Shown: positions 20,354 to 28,150 of the stretch, piece by piece
How positions within the stretch are numbered: the stretch's first letter is position 1
Layout: each line of letters opens with the position of its first letter
Assembly: GCF_009707125.1 (NCBI RefSeq)
Contig: NZ_WLVL01000016.1
Location: 62,001-126,000, forward strand
Direction: 5' to 3'
DNA length: 64,000 bases
Source of the DNA: Arsenicicoccus cauae
Lineage (GTDB): Bacteria > Actinomycetota > Actinomycetes > Actinomycetales > Dermatophilaceae
The notes under the pieces: generated by a model
What the model saw: the letters and a program-made list of their open reading frames with translations, nothing else
Databases searched by the model: none
Told to the model about the DNA's origin: nothing
Translations under genes and position numbers: made by a program

Positions 20354-20764
20354 ATGCTGACGCTGGACCTCGCCCGCCGCCTCGCGGCCGCGGGCGTGCT
20401 GTGGGAGCCGCAGCCGGGCGACCGGTTCGCGATCGACGTCGACACGCTCGCCGACCAGACCTACTGGATCAGCGACCTGACGATCGAGCTGCACCACTAC
20501 GCGGACCAGTCCGTGCTCGGCTTCAACGGGACGACGGAGTGGGCGCTGGACTCGGTCGGGCTCGACCAGACGGTGTGGCTGCCGCGCGAGGACCAGCTGC
20601 GCGTGCTGCTGGGTGACCGGCTGCGGTCGGTGCACCGGGAGCCGGGACTCGCCGAGCAAGGGCCCGTATGGCGTGTCCTCACCAACGACGGGCAGCGGGA
20701 ACGGCATACGACCAACGGCGACCTCGAGTGCGCCTATGCCGAGGCCCTGCTGGACCTCTGCTGA
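20354..20764 (+). CDS. Hypothetical protein, 136 aa
   Basis: I do not recognise a function. The product starts MLTLDLARRLAAAGVLWEPQPGDRF and is a small acidic soluble protein with a Trp-rich middle (DQTVWLPREDQLRVLLGDRL). From memory, relatives in actinobacterial genomes are often labelled pilus assembly protein CpaE, but nothing CpaE-like (no ATPase motif) is present. The ATG at 20354 is preferred over a longer frame because CAGGAT (20342-20347) ends six bases before it and the upstream residues are low in sense. Confidence 0.65.
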   Translation: MLTLDLARRLAAAGVLWEPQPGDRFAIDVDTLADQTYWISDLTIELHHYADQSVLGFNGTTEWALDSVGLDQTVWLPREDQLRVLLGDRLRSVHREPGLAEQGPVWRVLTNDGQRERHTTNGDLECAYAEALLDLC

Positions 20765-20830
20765 CCGCGACGGGAAGAGTCCCGCCATCGCAGGTGTTGA
20801 CCTCACGTCCGCTTGACGTCTCGTGGACGC

Positions 20831-20860
20831 ATGAGCACCGTCACCGAGGGAGCCCGTTGA
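20831..20860 (+). other. Nine-codon upstream open frame coupled to the ABC exporter
   Basis: ATG at 20831 opens a nine-residue frame (MSTVTEGAR) whose TGA (20858-20860) overlaps the TTG start of the exporter (20857-20859). A leader peptide or re-initiation signal is possible; it may equally be chance. No separate Shine-Dalgarno is obvious for the short frame. Confidence 0.3.
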
Positions 20861-22722
20861 GCACCAGCGTCAGCGCCGCCGCGCGCACCACCACCGCCGG
20901 CGACGCCCCGGCCGATCAGGCGCGCGAGGAGGGCATCGTGGCCTCCCTGGCCCGGATCATCCGGTTCACCGCCGAGCTGCGTCCCTACTACCTGGGGGTG
21001 GCGGCCTGCGCGATCGTCACCGCGAGCGCCGGGCTGGCGACGCCGTTCCTCGTCGGGCGGGCCACCGACACCATCGTCGACGCGGTCCGCAGCGGGCGGG
21101 GCACCGCCGCCTTCCCGACGCTGGGGCTGCTCACGCTGGCGATCCTCGCGGCGGAGCTGGTCAGCACGGTGGTCTCCAACCTCGGCGGCTACACCGGCGA
21201 CGTCCTCAGCAACCGGATCCGTGCGATCTTGTCGACGCGCTACCTCGACAAGCTGCTGCGGCTGCCGCAGAGCTGGTTCGACGACGAGATGACCGGCACG
21301 ATCGTGTCGCGGCTCAACCGCTCGATCACCGAGGTCTCCAACTTCGCGAAGTCGCTCGCCAACACCTTCTTCACCATGCTGATCCAGACGGCGGCGGTGC
21401 TCGTGATCAGCGCGATCTACTACTGGCCGCTGGCGGTGCTGCTGGCCGTCGTCTTCCCGACCTATGTCTGGCTCACGGGGCTCACGTCCCGCACGTGGCA
21501 GCGGCTCGAGGCCGACAAGAACCATCACGTCGACACGGCGGGCGGCCGGTTCGCCGAGGTCGTGGGGCAGATCCGGGTGGTGCGGTCCTTCACCCGCGAG
21601 CGGCACGAGCTCGACACCTTCACCGACCACTTCATGCGCACCGACAGCACCACCAAGGAGCAGTCGCGGCACTGGCACACGATGGACGTGATCCGTCGCG
21701 GCGTCCTCAACCTGGCCTTCGCGGCGATGTACCTCCTCATCTTCCGGCGGACCCTGGACGGCGGCTTCTCCGTCGGCCAGATGGTGCTGCTGATCCAGCT
21801 GATCGCGATGGCCCGCATGCCCGTCGAGATGATGAGCTGGGTCCTCGACGCCTCGCAGCGCGCAGTGGCGGGGTCGCGCGACTACTTCCGCGTCATGGCG
21901 GCGACCGAGGTCGAGCACGTGCAGGAGATGCCGGCGCTGCCCTCCCGTCCCGAGGGCGCCCCGGTGCTGGAGTTCGAGGACGTGCGTTTCGGCTACGGCG
22001 ACGGTCCCGACGTGCTGCGTGACGTCACCTTCGACATACGGCCCGGTGAGCGGGTCGCCCTGGTCAGCGAGTCCGGCGGCGGCAAGACCACCCTGGTCAA
22101 CCTGCTGCTAGGCCTCTATCCGCTGCGCGGCGGGCAGATCCGCCTCGACGGCGTCGACATCGCCACGCTCCCCCACGACGAGCTGCGCCGTCGGATCTCC
22201 CTGGTCTTCCAGGACCCGTCGCTCTTCTCCGACACCGTCGGCGAGAACATCCGCTACGGCCACCCCACCGCGTCCCAGCACGAGGTCGCGCTGGCGGCCG
22301 AGCGCGCCAACGCAAGCGTCTTCATCGGCAAGCTGGACGGCGAGTTCGACGCCATGATCGGCGAGCGCGGCCTCAAGCTCTCCGGTGGCCAGAAGCAGCG
22401 CATCTCCGTCGCTCGCGCCATGCTCAAGGACGCCTCCGTGCTGGTCCTCGACGAGGCCACCAGCGCGCTCGACACCCGCTCGGAGCGCGCCGTGCAGGAG
22501 GGCCTCGTGCAGCTCATGGCGGGACGCACCTCGCTGATCATCGCCCACCGGCTGTCCACCATCGCGGGCGTCGACCGGATCGTGACGATCAAGGACGGTC
22601 GGGTCGACGAGATCGGCTCGCCTGCCCAGCTGGCCACCTCTGGTGGGGTGTATGCCGAGCTGCTCGCCATGCAACGCCGCGGTGAGGACTCCTACCTCAA
22701 CGCGTACCAAGAGGCGAAGTAA
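20857..22722 (+). CDS. ABC exporter, fused membrane and ATPase domains
   Basis: The 621-residue half-transporter has six N-terminal membrane helices (about residues 35-330) in the type IV exporter arrangement, including VVGQIRVVRSFTRERHE, then an ATPase domain with Q-loop (SLVFQDPSLFSDTVGENI), signature LKLSGGQKQR, Walker B VLVLDEATSALD and H-loop IIAHRLSTI. The Walker A reads VSESGGGKTTL, so the usual first Gly of GxxGxGKST is Ser; all else looks functional. Exporters of this class move lipids, drugs or peptides out of the cell as dimers. TTG 20857 follows GAGGGAG by four bases. Substrate unknown. Confidence 0.92.
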   Translation: MSTSVSAAARTTTAGDAPADQAREEGIVASLARIIRFTAELRPYYLGVAACAIVTASAGLATPFLVGRATDTIVDAVRSGRGTAAFPTLGLLTLAILAAELVSTVVSNLGGYTGDVLSNRIRAILSTRYLDKLLRLPQSWFDDEMTGTIVSRLNRSITEVSNFAKSLANTFFTMLIQTAAVLVISAIYYWPLAVLLAVVFPTYVWLTGLTSRTWQRLEADKNHHVDTAGGRFAEVVGQIRVVRSFTRERHELDTFTDHFMRTDSTTKEQSRHWHTMDVIRRGVLNLAFAAMYLLIFRRTLDGGFSVGQMVLLIQLIAMARMPVEMMSWVLDASQRAVAGSRDYFRVMAATEVEHVQEMPALPSRPEGAPVLEFEDVRFGYGDGPDVLRDVTFDIRPGERVALVSESGGGKTTLVNLLLGLYPLRGGQIRLDGVDIATLPHDELRRRISLVFQDPSLFSDTVGENIRYGHPTASQHEVALAAERANASVFIGKLDGEFDAMIGERGLKLSGGQKQRISVARAMLKDASVLVLDEATSALDTRSERAVQEGLVQLMAGRTSLIIAHRLSTIAGVDRIVTIKDGRVDEIGSPAQLATSGGVYAELLAMQRRGEDSYLNAYQEAK

Positions 22723-22769
22723 TCGCGGGAACAGCGCGCCGCCGATCCGCGTTCACCCCAGTGCCACGA

Positions 22770-22792
22770 GGTTGAGTCGCAGGGACTCAACC
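22770..22792 (+). promoter_or_regulatory. HAIR-like operator (HspR site) before hsp20
   Basis: GGTTGAGT-N7-ACTCAACC is a perfect 8-bp inverted repeat with the same spacing as the HspR operator HAIR (CTTGAGT-N7-ACTCAAG); only the outermost pair differs. It lies 22-44 bases above the hsp20 start, so HspR control of this gene is likely. Confidence 0.8.
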
Positions 22793-22813
22793 CAAGAGAT
22801 GGAGGTGTTCACC

Positions 22814-23284
22814 ATGGAGGCTCGTACGTTCGACCCGTTCCGCGAGATGGACCGCATCCTCGGCACCGTCAACCGGGGCCCCTCCTCGCCCGTCCTGCCG
22901 ATGGACCTCTACCGCGACGGTGACCGGTTCGTCGTGGCCGTGGACCTGCCCGGCGTCGACCCCTCCTCGATCGACATCGACGTCGAGGAGCGCACCCTCA
23001 CCATCCGCGCCGAGCGTCGCAGCAGCGTGTCCGAGGACGCACAGTGGCTCACCCACGAGCGGCCGGTCGGCACGTTCGCCCGCCAGCTGACCCTGGGCTA
23101 CGGCGTCTCCACCGAGCGGATCGAGGCCGACTACTCCGACGGCGTCCTGACGCTGACGATCCCGGTCGCCGAGGAGGCCAAGCCGCGCAAGATCCAGGTC
23201 AGCCACGCCGGCAAAGAGCAGGCCATCACGCCCGGCGCCGCGCCCGACGTCGTGGAGTCCACGACGGAGAAGGACCAGGGCTGA
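22814..23284 (+). CDS. Hsp20/alpha-crystallin small heat-shock protein
   Basis: The 156-residue protein starts MEARTFDPFREMDRILGTV, has an alpha-crystallin domain from about residue 30 to 125 (PMDLYRDGDRFVVAVDLPGVDPSSIDIDVEERTLTI), and keeps the dimer-locking IPVAEEAKPRKIQV in place of the C-terminal I-x-I motif region. It binds unfolding proteins in the cytosol without ATP. ATG 22814 is chosen because GGAGGTG (22801-22807) precedes it by six bases; an ATG at 22799 would overlap that signal. The HAIR-like operator upstream indicates heat induction. Confidence 0.95.
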   Translation: MEARTFDPFREMDRILGTVNRGPSSPVLPMDLYRDGDRFVVAVDLPGVDPSSIDIDVEERTLTIRAERRSSVSEDAQWLTHERPVGTFARQLTLGYGVSTERIEADYSDGVLTLTIPVAEEAKPRKIQVSHAGKEQAITPGAAPDVVESTTEKDQG

Positions 23285-23306
23285 GTCGCCGGCCACGCCC
23301 GCGACC

Positions 23307-23361
23307 TTACGCCCGGAAGGGGTGCTCCCACCATCGGTGGGAGCACCCCTTCCGGGCGTAA
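23307..23361 (+). terminator. Perfect 26-bp palindrome, likely terminator of hsp20
   Basis: The left arm (23307-23332) is mirrored exactly by the right arm (23336-23361) around a three-base ATC loop, a 26-bp perfect stem starting TTACGCCCGG. It lies 22 bases after the hsp20 stop. A terminator is the simplest reading, but the length and perfection are far beyond the others in this window. Confidence 0.7.
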
Positions 23362-23569
23362 CGCTGGGGCTTCCCAATCGGGCGAGGCCGGGGGCGTCTC
23401 CTGCGTGACCCCCACCCGATCGCCCCGCAATCCGTGCAAGTGCGTGCGTGCGCAGGCAACGAGCCGTTCCTGGACCACGGAATCGGCGACGCTGCGCATC
23501 TGGTCGCGGTCCCGTGACGACGAGCTCGACGAAGCCCATGACGCGGATGCTGCCACCGCGGCGCGACGG

Positions 23570-23642
23570 AGCTGGAGAAGGGACTCGAACCCTCAACCAC
23601 CTGTTTACAAGACAGGTGCGCTACCGATTGCGCCACTCCAGC
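23570..23642 (-). tRNA. tRNA-Thr (anticodon UGU)
   Basis: The 73-base minus-strand sequence folds as a complete tRNA: acceptor GCTGGAG paired with CTCCAGC, D-arm GCGC/GCGC around AATCGGTA, anticodon arm CCTGT-CTTGTAA-ACAGG with anticodon TGT (reads ACA), variable loop TGGTT, T-arm GAGGG-TTCGAGT-CCCTT, and discriminator T. CCA is not encoded. The gene stands alone between hsp20 and the rpf-like genes; about 185 bases on its left (23643-23827) show nothing else. Confidence 0.95.
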
Positions 23643-23827
23643 GGGATGACGGGGGCGCGGCCGTGCGGCGGGCTCCGTCATACATGCCGTCCGATCCTAG
23701 TCGGCGACGCGTGGCGGGCCCTAAACGGGGTCGGGCCGGGGCGGCTGCACACCGCGGCGAGGATGTCTCGCCCTGCAACGTGAGACGGGCGAGGCAGCGG
23801 TGCACGCGAGCGTGCGCGGGCATGACT

Positions 23828-23865
23828 GAGGGCCGGCATCCCCCTCAGAGATGATGCCGGCCCTC
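23828..23865 (-). terminator. Terminator after the first rpf-like gene
   Basis: GAGGGCCGGCATC and GATGCCGGCCCTC form a perfect 13-bp stem with a 12-base loop, about 40 bases downstream of the rpf-like stop codon. Confidence 0.75.
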
Positions 23866-23906
23866 GATGTCACGAGCTGGGGCAGGGCGTGCGCGACGCC
23901 CCGCGA

Positions 23907-24461
23907 TCAGCGGCGGACGTAGACGCGCACGTAGTAGCGCTTGCCCGAGCGGGTGTAGCGCTTCTTGAGGACGTAACGCTTCTTGGAGACGTAGCGCTTC
24001 TTCTTGACGACGCGCTTCTTGACGACCTTCTTCTTCACGGCCTTGCGGACCGTGGAGCGGGAGGCTGGAGCGGCGGCGCCACCGCGGGTCAGGCCGGCGC
24101 GGCGGGAGCAGACGGGCCACGCACCCGGGCCCTGGCCGGCGAGGACGCGCTCGGCGATGGCGATCTGCTGGGCCTTGGAGGCGCGGTTGGCGGTGGGGGC
24201 GTAGGCGCCGCCACCGTAGGCGAGCCACGTGGAGCGGGTGAACTGCAGACCGCCGTAGAAGCCGTTGCCGGTGGCGATGGACCAGTTGCCGCCGGACTCG
24301 CAGGCCGCGACGCGGTCCCAGGTGCCGACAGAAGCCGCGTTGGCGGTGCCGGCGGTGGCGAAGCCGCCACCGAGCGCCAGGGCGGCGGTCGTCAGACCGA
24401 CGGTGGCGATACGCTTGGAGGTGCGCTTGGGCGCGGCCGAATGACGGGGGGTGTAACGCAT
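23907..24461 (-). CDS. Secreted Rpf-domain transglycosylase with basic tail
   Basis: The 184-residue product has a Sec signal (TTAALALGGGFATAGTANA, cleavage near residue 42) and an Rpf-type lysozyme-like domain at about 43-117: TWDRVAACESGGNWSIATGNGFYGGLQFTRSTW with the catalytic Glu, and QIAIAERVLAGQGPGAWPVCS. Resuscitation-promoting factors cleave peptidoglycan and help dormant or growing cells. The last 50 residues are a run of KKV, KKRYV and RYY repeats with almost no acidic residues, unusual for this family. It is a paralogue of the gene at 25.0-25.8 kb, and both have the same riboswitch leader. Confidence 0.9.
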   Translation of the reverse strand: MRYTPRHSAAPKRTSKRIATVGLTTAALALGGGFATAGTANAASVGTWDRVAACESGGNWSIATGNGFYGGLQFTRSTWLAYGGGAYAPTANRASKAQQIAIAERVLAGQGPGAWPVCSRRAGLTRGGAAAPASRSTVRKAVKKKVVKKRVVKKKRYVSKKRYVLKKRYTRSGKRYYVRVYVRR

Positions 24462-24486
24462 GGTGGGGGGAGATCCTCTCCTGACG

Positions 24487-24650
24487 ACGCCTGTGAAGTG
24501 AGCTGTCGGGTTCGGGCGGTCAGGTGCCCGGCCGCTGCTGCGGCTTCACCCCAAGACCCGCGGGGCGGGTCGAAGTGGGTCCTCCACTGTCATCCTGCGC
24601 CCGGACCAGGTGTGTCCGGCGGGGGTGCCCTCTGGATGACGCTCGGCGTA
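24487..24650 (-). promoter_or_regulatory. ydaO-type (c-di-AMP) riboswitch, copy 1
   Basis: On the minus strand the leader holds the conserved ydaO wording in order: GTGGAGGACCCAC, TTGGGGTGAAGCC, then CCGAACCCGACAGCTCAC and CACAGGCGTC. ACGCC (24645-24649) and GGCGT (24487-24491) can close the outer helix. It lies 26 bases above the rpf-like start, matching the known placement of c-di-AMP riboswitches before rpf genes in actinobacteria, where ligand turns expression off. Ends are approximate. Confidence 0.88.
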
Positions 24651-24760
24651 GGGGGCATGCGCTGCTGAAATTTCGGGGGTATGGAGTTGTGCCCGAGGCG
24701 GAGACGGTCTCTCCGCGACAAGCCGCCGGCCCCCGGGGGGCAGCGGCGATGTCAGAGGAG

Positions 24761-24790
24761 ACTCTAGGGCCCGTTATCGGTTTGAGACAA
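24761..24790 (-). promoter_or_regulatory. Putative promoter of the first rpf-like gene
   Basis: Minus strand TTGTCT (24785-24790), an 18-base spacer, and TAGAGT (24761-24766) form a plausible -35/-10 pair, giving a leader of about 290 bases that contains the riboswitch. The stretch 24790-24977 shows nothing further. Confidence 0.45.
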
Positions 24791-24977
24791 ACCACAGGTT
24801 CGGCTCAGGCTGGCAACAAGGTTGCTCTCAGTGACGAAGGGCCGCCGGGACGGCCCACCCAGGAGGGAGTTGTCCCGATGTTTCCGCTACGTACCGTATG
24901 GGTTTGTGGGATACCTCACGTCGCGCCCGACAGCGTGTCGTTTCGCGTCAGAACCCACACGTTCGGACGCGGACAGC

Positions 24978-25016
24978 CGTGTGGGGGCCGACCCGTTTCG
25001 GGTCGACCCCCACACG
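24978..25016 (-). terminator. Terminator after the second rpf-like gene
   Basis: A 17-bp stem, CGTGTGGGGGTCGACCC on the minus strand with one G-U pair, and a five-base loop lie 26 bases beyond the stop codon. The G-U pair forms only in the minus-strand RNA, consistent with use by the rpf-like gene. Confidence 0.8.
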
Positions 25017-25042
25017 TGAGCTGGTGCTCAGAGAGGCGTGGT

Positions 25043-25834
25043 TCAGCTGGCGGGCGCCATGAGCTTGGCCCAGGTGACCGGGCCGGGGTAGCCGCTCACG
25101 TCGGAGCCGGTCCAGCCGAGGGACTTCTGGAAGGCGGCGACGGCGGCCTTGTCGGCCGAGGTGAACGTCGGGCCGGCACCGACCTTGTAGAAGCTGCCGA
25201 AGCCGTGCGCCTGCAGACGCTTGCCGAGCAGGGTGACCGCGGAGTCCTGGTGGCCCAGCACGAACGCGCCGGCACCGGGGTAGGACGACACGGAGGTCTG
25301 CGAGGAGGCGCGCTTGGTCGCACGCTTCGGCGCGGCCTGCTCCGCAACCTTGGTGGAGGAGGTGGAGCGCTTGGTGCTGCGCGGCTCGGAGGACGACACG
25401 GCCTTGCGCTCGGTGGAGCGGGAGGCACGAGCCTGGGTGGCCGAGCTGCTGTCGGCACCGCCGCTGCCGCGGGTCAGACCCGCCTTGCGGGAGCAGACGG
25501 GCCAGGCGCCGGGGCCCTGGCCGGCCAGGACGCGCTTGGCGACCCGGATCTGCTCGGACTTGGAGGCGCCGGCCGCCGAGCCGCTGCCGCCGTAGGCGCG
25601 CCAGGTGCTCGGCGTGAACTGCAGGCCACCGTGGTAGCCGTTGCCGGTGCTGATCGACCAGTTGCCGCCGGACTCGCAGGCGGCGACGCGGTCCCACACG
25701 CTGTCGTCGGCGTGGGCGGTGCCGGTGGCGGCGATGCCGCCGCCGACGGTGAGGGCCGCGGTGGCGAGGCCCGTCGTGGCCCAGCGGGCGGTGCGACGGG
25801 TCGAGGAGATGGCGTGACGAGGTGCGTAGCGCAC
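25043..25834 (-). CDS. Secreted Rpf-domain transglycosylase with C-terminal peptidoglycan-binding-like domain
   Basis: The 263-residue product has a signal peptide (cleavage near residue 42), the Rpf catalytic domain at about 43-118 (VWDRVAACESGGNWSISTGNGYHGGLQFTPSTW, with the catalytic Glu), a Ser/Arg/Lys-rich linker, and a C-terminal domain at about 195-260 that reads AVTLLGKRLQAHGFGSFYKVGAGPTFTSADKAAVAAFQKSLGWTG, a peptidoglycan_binding_1-like pattern. It should degrade cell-wall glycan outside the membrane. The start is GTG at 25834 after AGGAAAGGA. The signal and catalytic parts are closely related to the gene at 23.9 kb, pointing to a local duplication with different tails. Confidence 0.92.
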   Translation of the reverse strand: MRYAPRHAISSTRRTARWATTGLATAALTVGGGIAATGTAHADDSVWDRVAACESGGNWSISTGNGYHGGLQFTPSTWRAYGGSGSAAGASKSEQIRVAKRVLAGQGPGAWPVCSRKAGLTRGSGGADSSSATQARASRSTERKAVSSSEPRSTKRSTSSTKVAEQAAPKRATKRASSQTSVSSYPGAGAFVLGHQDSAVTLLGKRLQAHGFGSFYKVGAGPTFTSADKAAVAAFQKSLGWTGSDVSGYPGPVTWAKLMAPAS

Positions 25835-25852
25835 AGAGATCCTTTCCTGACG

Positions 25853-26044
25853 ACGCCTGTGAAGTGAGCTGTCGGGTTCGGACGGTCAGGTGTCCGGCCG
25901 CAGATGCGGCTTCACCCCAAGGCCTGCTCGCGCAGACCGCCACGAGCCGCTCTCGCGAGTCGTGAGTGGGTCCTCCACCAGCACCCCAGGACCCGGACGA
26001 GAGGTGGTGTCCGGCGACGATGCCCGTCGGGTGCTGCTCGGCGC
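25853..26044 (-). promoter_or_regulatory. ydaO-type (c-di-AMP) riboswitch, copy 2
   Basis: The same conserved blocks as copy 1 appear on the minus strand: GTGGAGGACCCAC, TTGGGGTGAAGCC, CCGAACCCGACAGCTCAC and CACAGGCGTCG. GCGCC (26040-26044) and GGCGT (25853-25857) close the outer helix. It ends 19 bases above the GTG start of the second rpf-like gene. Variable stems differ from copy 1 while the core is identical over more than 30 bases. Confidence 0.88.
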
Positions 26045-26094
26045 AGCGGGCATGTCCTGCATGTGAATTCGGGTCTATCCAGTTGTGCCCCGAG

Positions 26095-26112
26095 ACGGGG
26101 GGAGACCCCCGT
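26095..26112 (-). terminator. Small hairpin above riboswitch copy 2
   Basis: ACGGGGG-GAGA-CCCCCGT forms a 7-bp stem with a four-base loop between the kinase gene and the second rpf leader. It may end the kinase transcript. A comparable CGGAGA/TCTCCG hairpin lies in the same place above copy 1. The rest of 26113-26285 shows nothing. Confidence 0.4.
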
Positions 26113-26285
26113 GACACACCTCGACCAGCCCCAGGGGGCGTGGGCCGACGGCGCTCGACGACCATAGGCAGGTCCTCGGCCCGATCCCAAACCGAGCCCC
26201 CCGCCCCGGCGTGTTCAACCCCCACCTGGTGGATCGACGGGGGCGCTCCTCCACCTCACCTGGACGTCCCGCGGCGACCACGGCC

Positions 26286-28052
26286 TCAGAACTGCCAGCC
26301 GAGGGAGCGTCCCGTCACCGGGTCCTGCTGCAGCGGCCACCACACCGGCACGCCGTGCCGCAGCAGCGCCCACAGCCCCAGCCCCAGGACCAGGGCCACG
26401 AGCAGGGCCGTCACGACCTCTCGGGTGAGCTGGCCCGGCGTCAGGCCGCGCATCAGCATCCGCGAGCCACGCCGCAGCGAGATGCCGCCCGCACCCCACC
26501 AGCAGGTCCAGCACCCGACGAGCGCGCCGACTGCGATGGGGACGGCCCCGGTGGGCGCCTGGCGGACGCCGAGCAGGGAGCTGCCGAGGGACACCGCGAA
26601 CATCACGGCCACGGTCACCAGCAGGCCCAGCAGCCCCGTGGCGATCGTGCTCACCGTCGCGGCCAGCAGCTGGAAGGGGCTGCGCGCCACCGCCACCGCC
26701 AGGTCGGTGCCACGCGCCCCGCCCGCCTCGTGGCGTCGCAGCACGGTGGCCGTGACCGAGCGGTCGACCGTGCGGGCGAGGACCGACCAGCCGAGGGCCA
26801 CGCCGACGGCGATCATCGGCCACGTCGCGGCGAGCGCGGCGACGGCCCCGGTGAGGCCGATCAGCTGGGCCGTGCGGGCCGGCTTGCCGACGCGGGGGTC
26901 TCCGACCGGCCCCACCGGCTGCTCGTCCCTGCGGGACTCCACGCCGTATGCCGGTCCCCCGGCGCCAGGCGGTGTCGCCGCGGCAGCGGGAGGGACGGAG
27001 GAGGCGTAGGGACGGATCCGCGCGTAGGGCGAGGCCCCGGCAGCACTCGCGCCGCCACCCGACGGGATCGCGGGCATGACCCGTGTCGATCCCTGGCGGG
27101 GACGCTGCTGCCGGGCGAGCTCCGTCCGGGCGGCGAGGGACTCGGTGGGTGGAGCGATCGACTGCGTGACGGCGGGGAGCACCTCGGTGCGCCCGCTCGG
27201 ACCGGTCGCCAGGTGCGGGGCCTCGCCGTGGGCGAGCTGCTCGAGCGCCGCGAGCACCGTGCCCGCCGAGGGCCGCTGGGCGGGGTCGGGCGTGAGCGCG
27301 GCGGCCAGCAGCGGGCGCATGCGAGCGTCCACCCCGGTGAGGTCGTGCTGCCCGGATCGCACGCGGTCGAGGATGACGTCGACGCGCCCGCGACCGAACG
27401 GTGGGGCGCCGGTGGCGGCATACGCGAGGGTGGACGCCCAGCCCCACCAGTCCGTGGCCTCGGTGACCGGCGCTCCCGAGAGGACCTCCGGGGACAGGTA
27501 GCCCGGCGTCCCCATGACGAGCCCGGTGCTGGTGAGGCGCACGTCGTCGGCGACGTGCGCGATGCCGAAGTCGATGACGACCGGGTCGTCGTCGACGACC
27601 AGGACGTTGCCGGGCTTGAGGTCGCGGTGCACCACGCCCGCGGCGTGGATGGCGCCCAGGGCATCGTGCAGCCCGCGCGCCAGGCGCAGCAGCGCCTCGC
27701 CGCGGAACGGACCGTGGGTCGTGACGTAGTCGTCCAGCGGCGGGCCCGGCGCGTAGCGCGTCACGATGTAGGGCCGCTCCCCCTCGGGGTCGGCGTCGAG
27801 CACCGCCGCGACGCGGGGGTGCTGGACACGCTCCAGGGTCGCGACCTCGCGCGCCAGCCGGGCCCGGGCGTCCGGGTCACCGGCGATGTGCGGGCGCAGC
27901 GCCTTGATCGCCACGGCTCGGCCCGCACGGTCCAGGCCGAGATAGACGACACCCATCCCGCCCTCCCCCAGCAGACCGGCCAGGCGATAGGGGCCGAGGG
28001 TGTCGTAGGCCGCGGGCAGCCCGGCGGGCGGCGTGGTCGACGACGTGCTCAT
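26286..28052 (-). CDS. Serine/threonine protein kinase with polytopic membrane domain
   Basis: The 588-residue product starts with a Hanks-type kinase (about residues 24-285): GEGGMGVVY glycine loop, VAIKAL lysine, VVHRDLKPGNVLV catalytic loop, VIDFGIAH metal site, and an activation loop with TSTGLVMGTPGYLSPE. A Pro/Ser/Arg-rich linker follows, then about four to six hydrophobic helices from residue 390 to 575 (for instance PMIAVGVALGWSVLA and LLALVLGLGLWALL). This differs from PknB-type kinases, which have one helix and PASTA repeats. The signal sensed is unknown. ATG 28052 follows GGAGGG; it lies downstream of the divergent CBS/otsA region. Confidence 0.92.
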   Translation of the reverse strand: MSTSSTTPPAGLPAAYDTLGPYRLAGLLGEGGMGVVYLGLDRAGRAVAIKALRPHIAGDPDARARLAREVATLERVQHPRVAAVLDADPEGERPYIVTRYAPGPPLDDYVTTHGPFRGEALLRLARGLHDALGAIHAAGVVHRDLKPGNVLVVDDDPVVIDFGIAHVADDVRLTSTGLVMGTPGYLSPEVLSGAPVTEATDWWGWASTLAYAATGAPPFGRGRVDVILDRVRSGQHDLTGVDARMRPLLAAALTPDPAQRPSAGTVLAALEQLAHGEAPHLATGPSGRTEVLPAVTQSIAPPTESLAARTELARQQRPRQGSTRVMPAIPSGGGASAAGASPYARIRPYASSVPPAAAATPPGAGGPAYGVESRRDEQPVGPVGDPRVGKPARTAQLIGLTGAVAALAATWPMIAVGVALGWSVLARTVDRSVTATVLRRHEAGGARGTDLAVAVARSPFQLLAATVSTIATGLLGLLVTVAVMFAVSLGSSLLGVRQAPTGAVPIAVGALVGCWTCWWGAGGISLRRGSRMLMRGLTPGQLTREVVTALLVALVLGLGLWALLRHGVPVWWPLQQDPVTGRSLGWQF

Positions 28053-28150
28053 GCCCTCCACGGTACGTGCTCGCCGTGGGACGTCGCTGGGACCACCGCC
28101 GCCCGGAGGGTGACGATCCGGCCACTGCCGGCCGGGCCGGCGCGTGCCGG

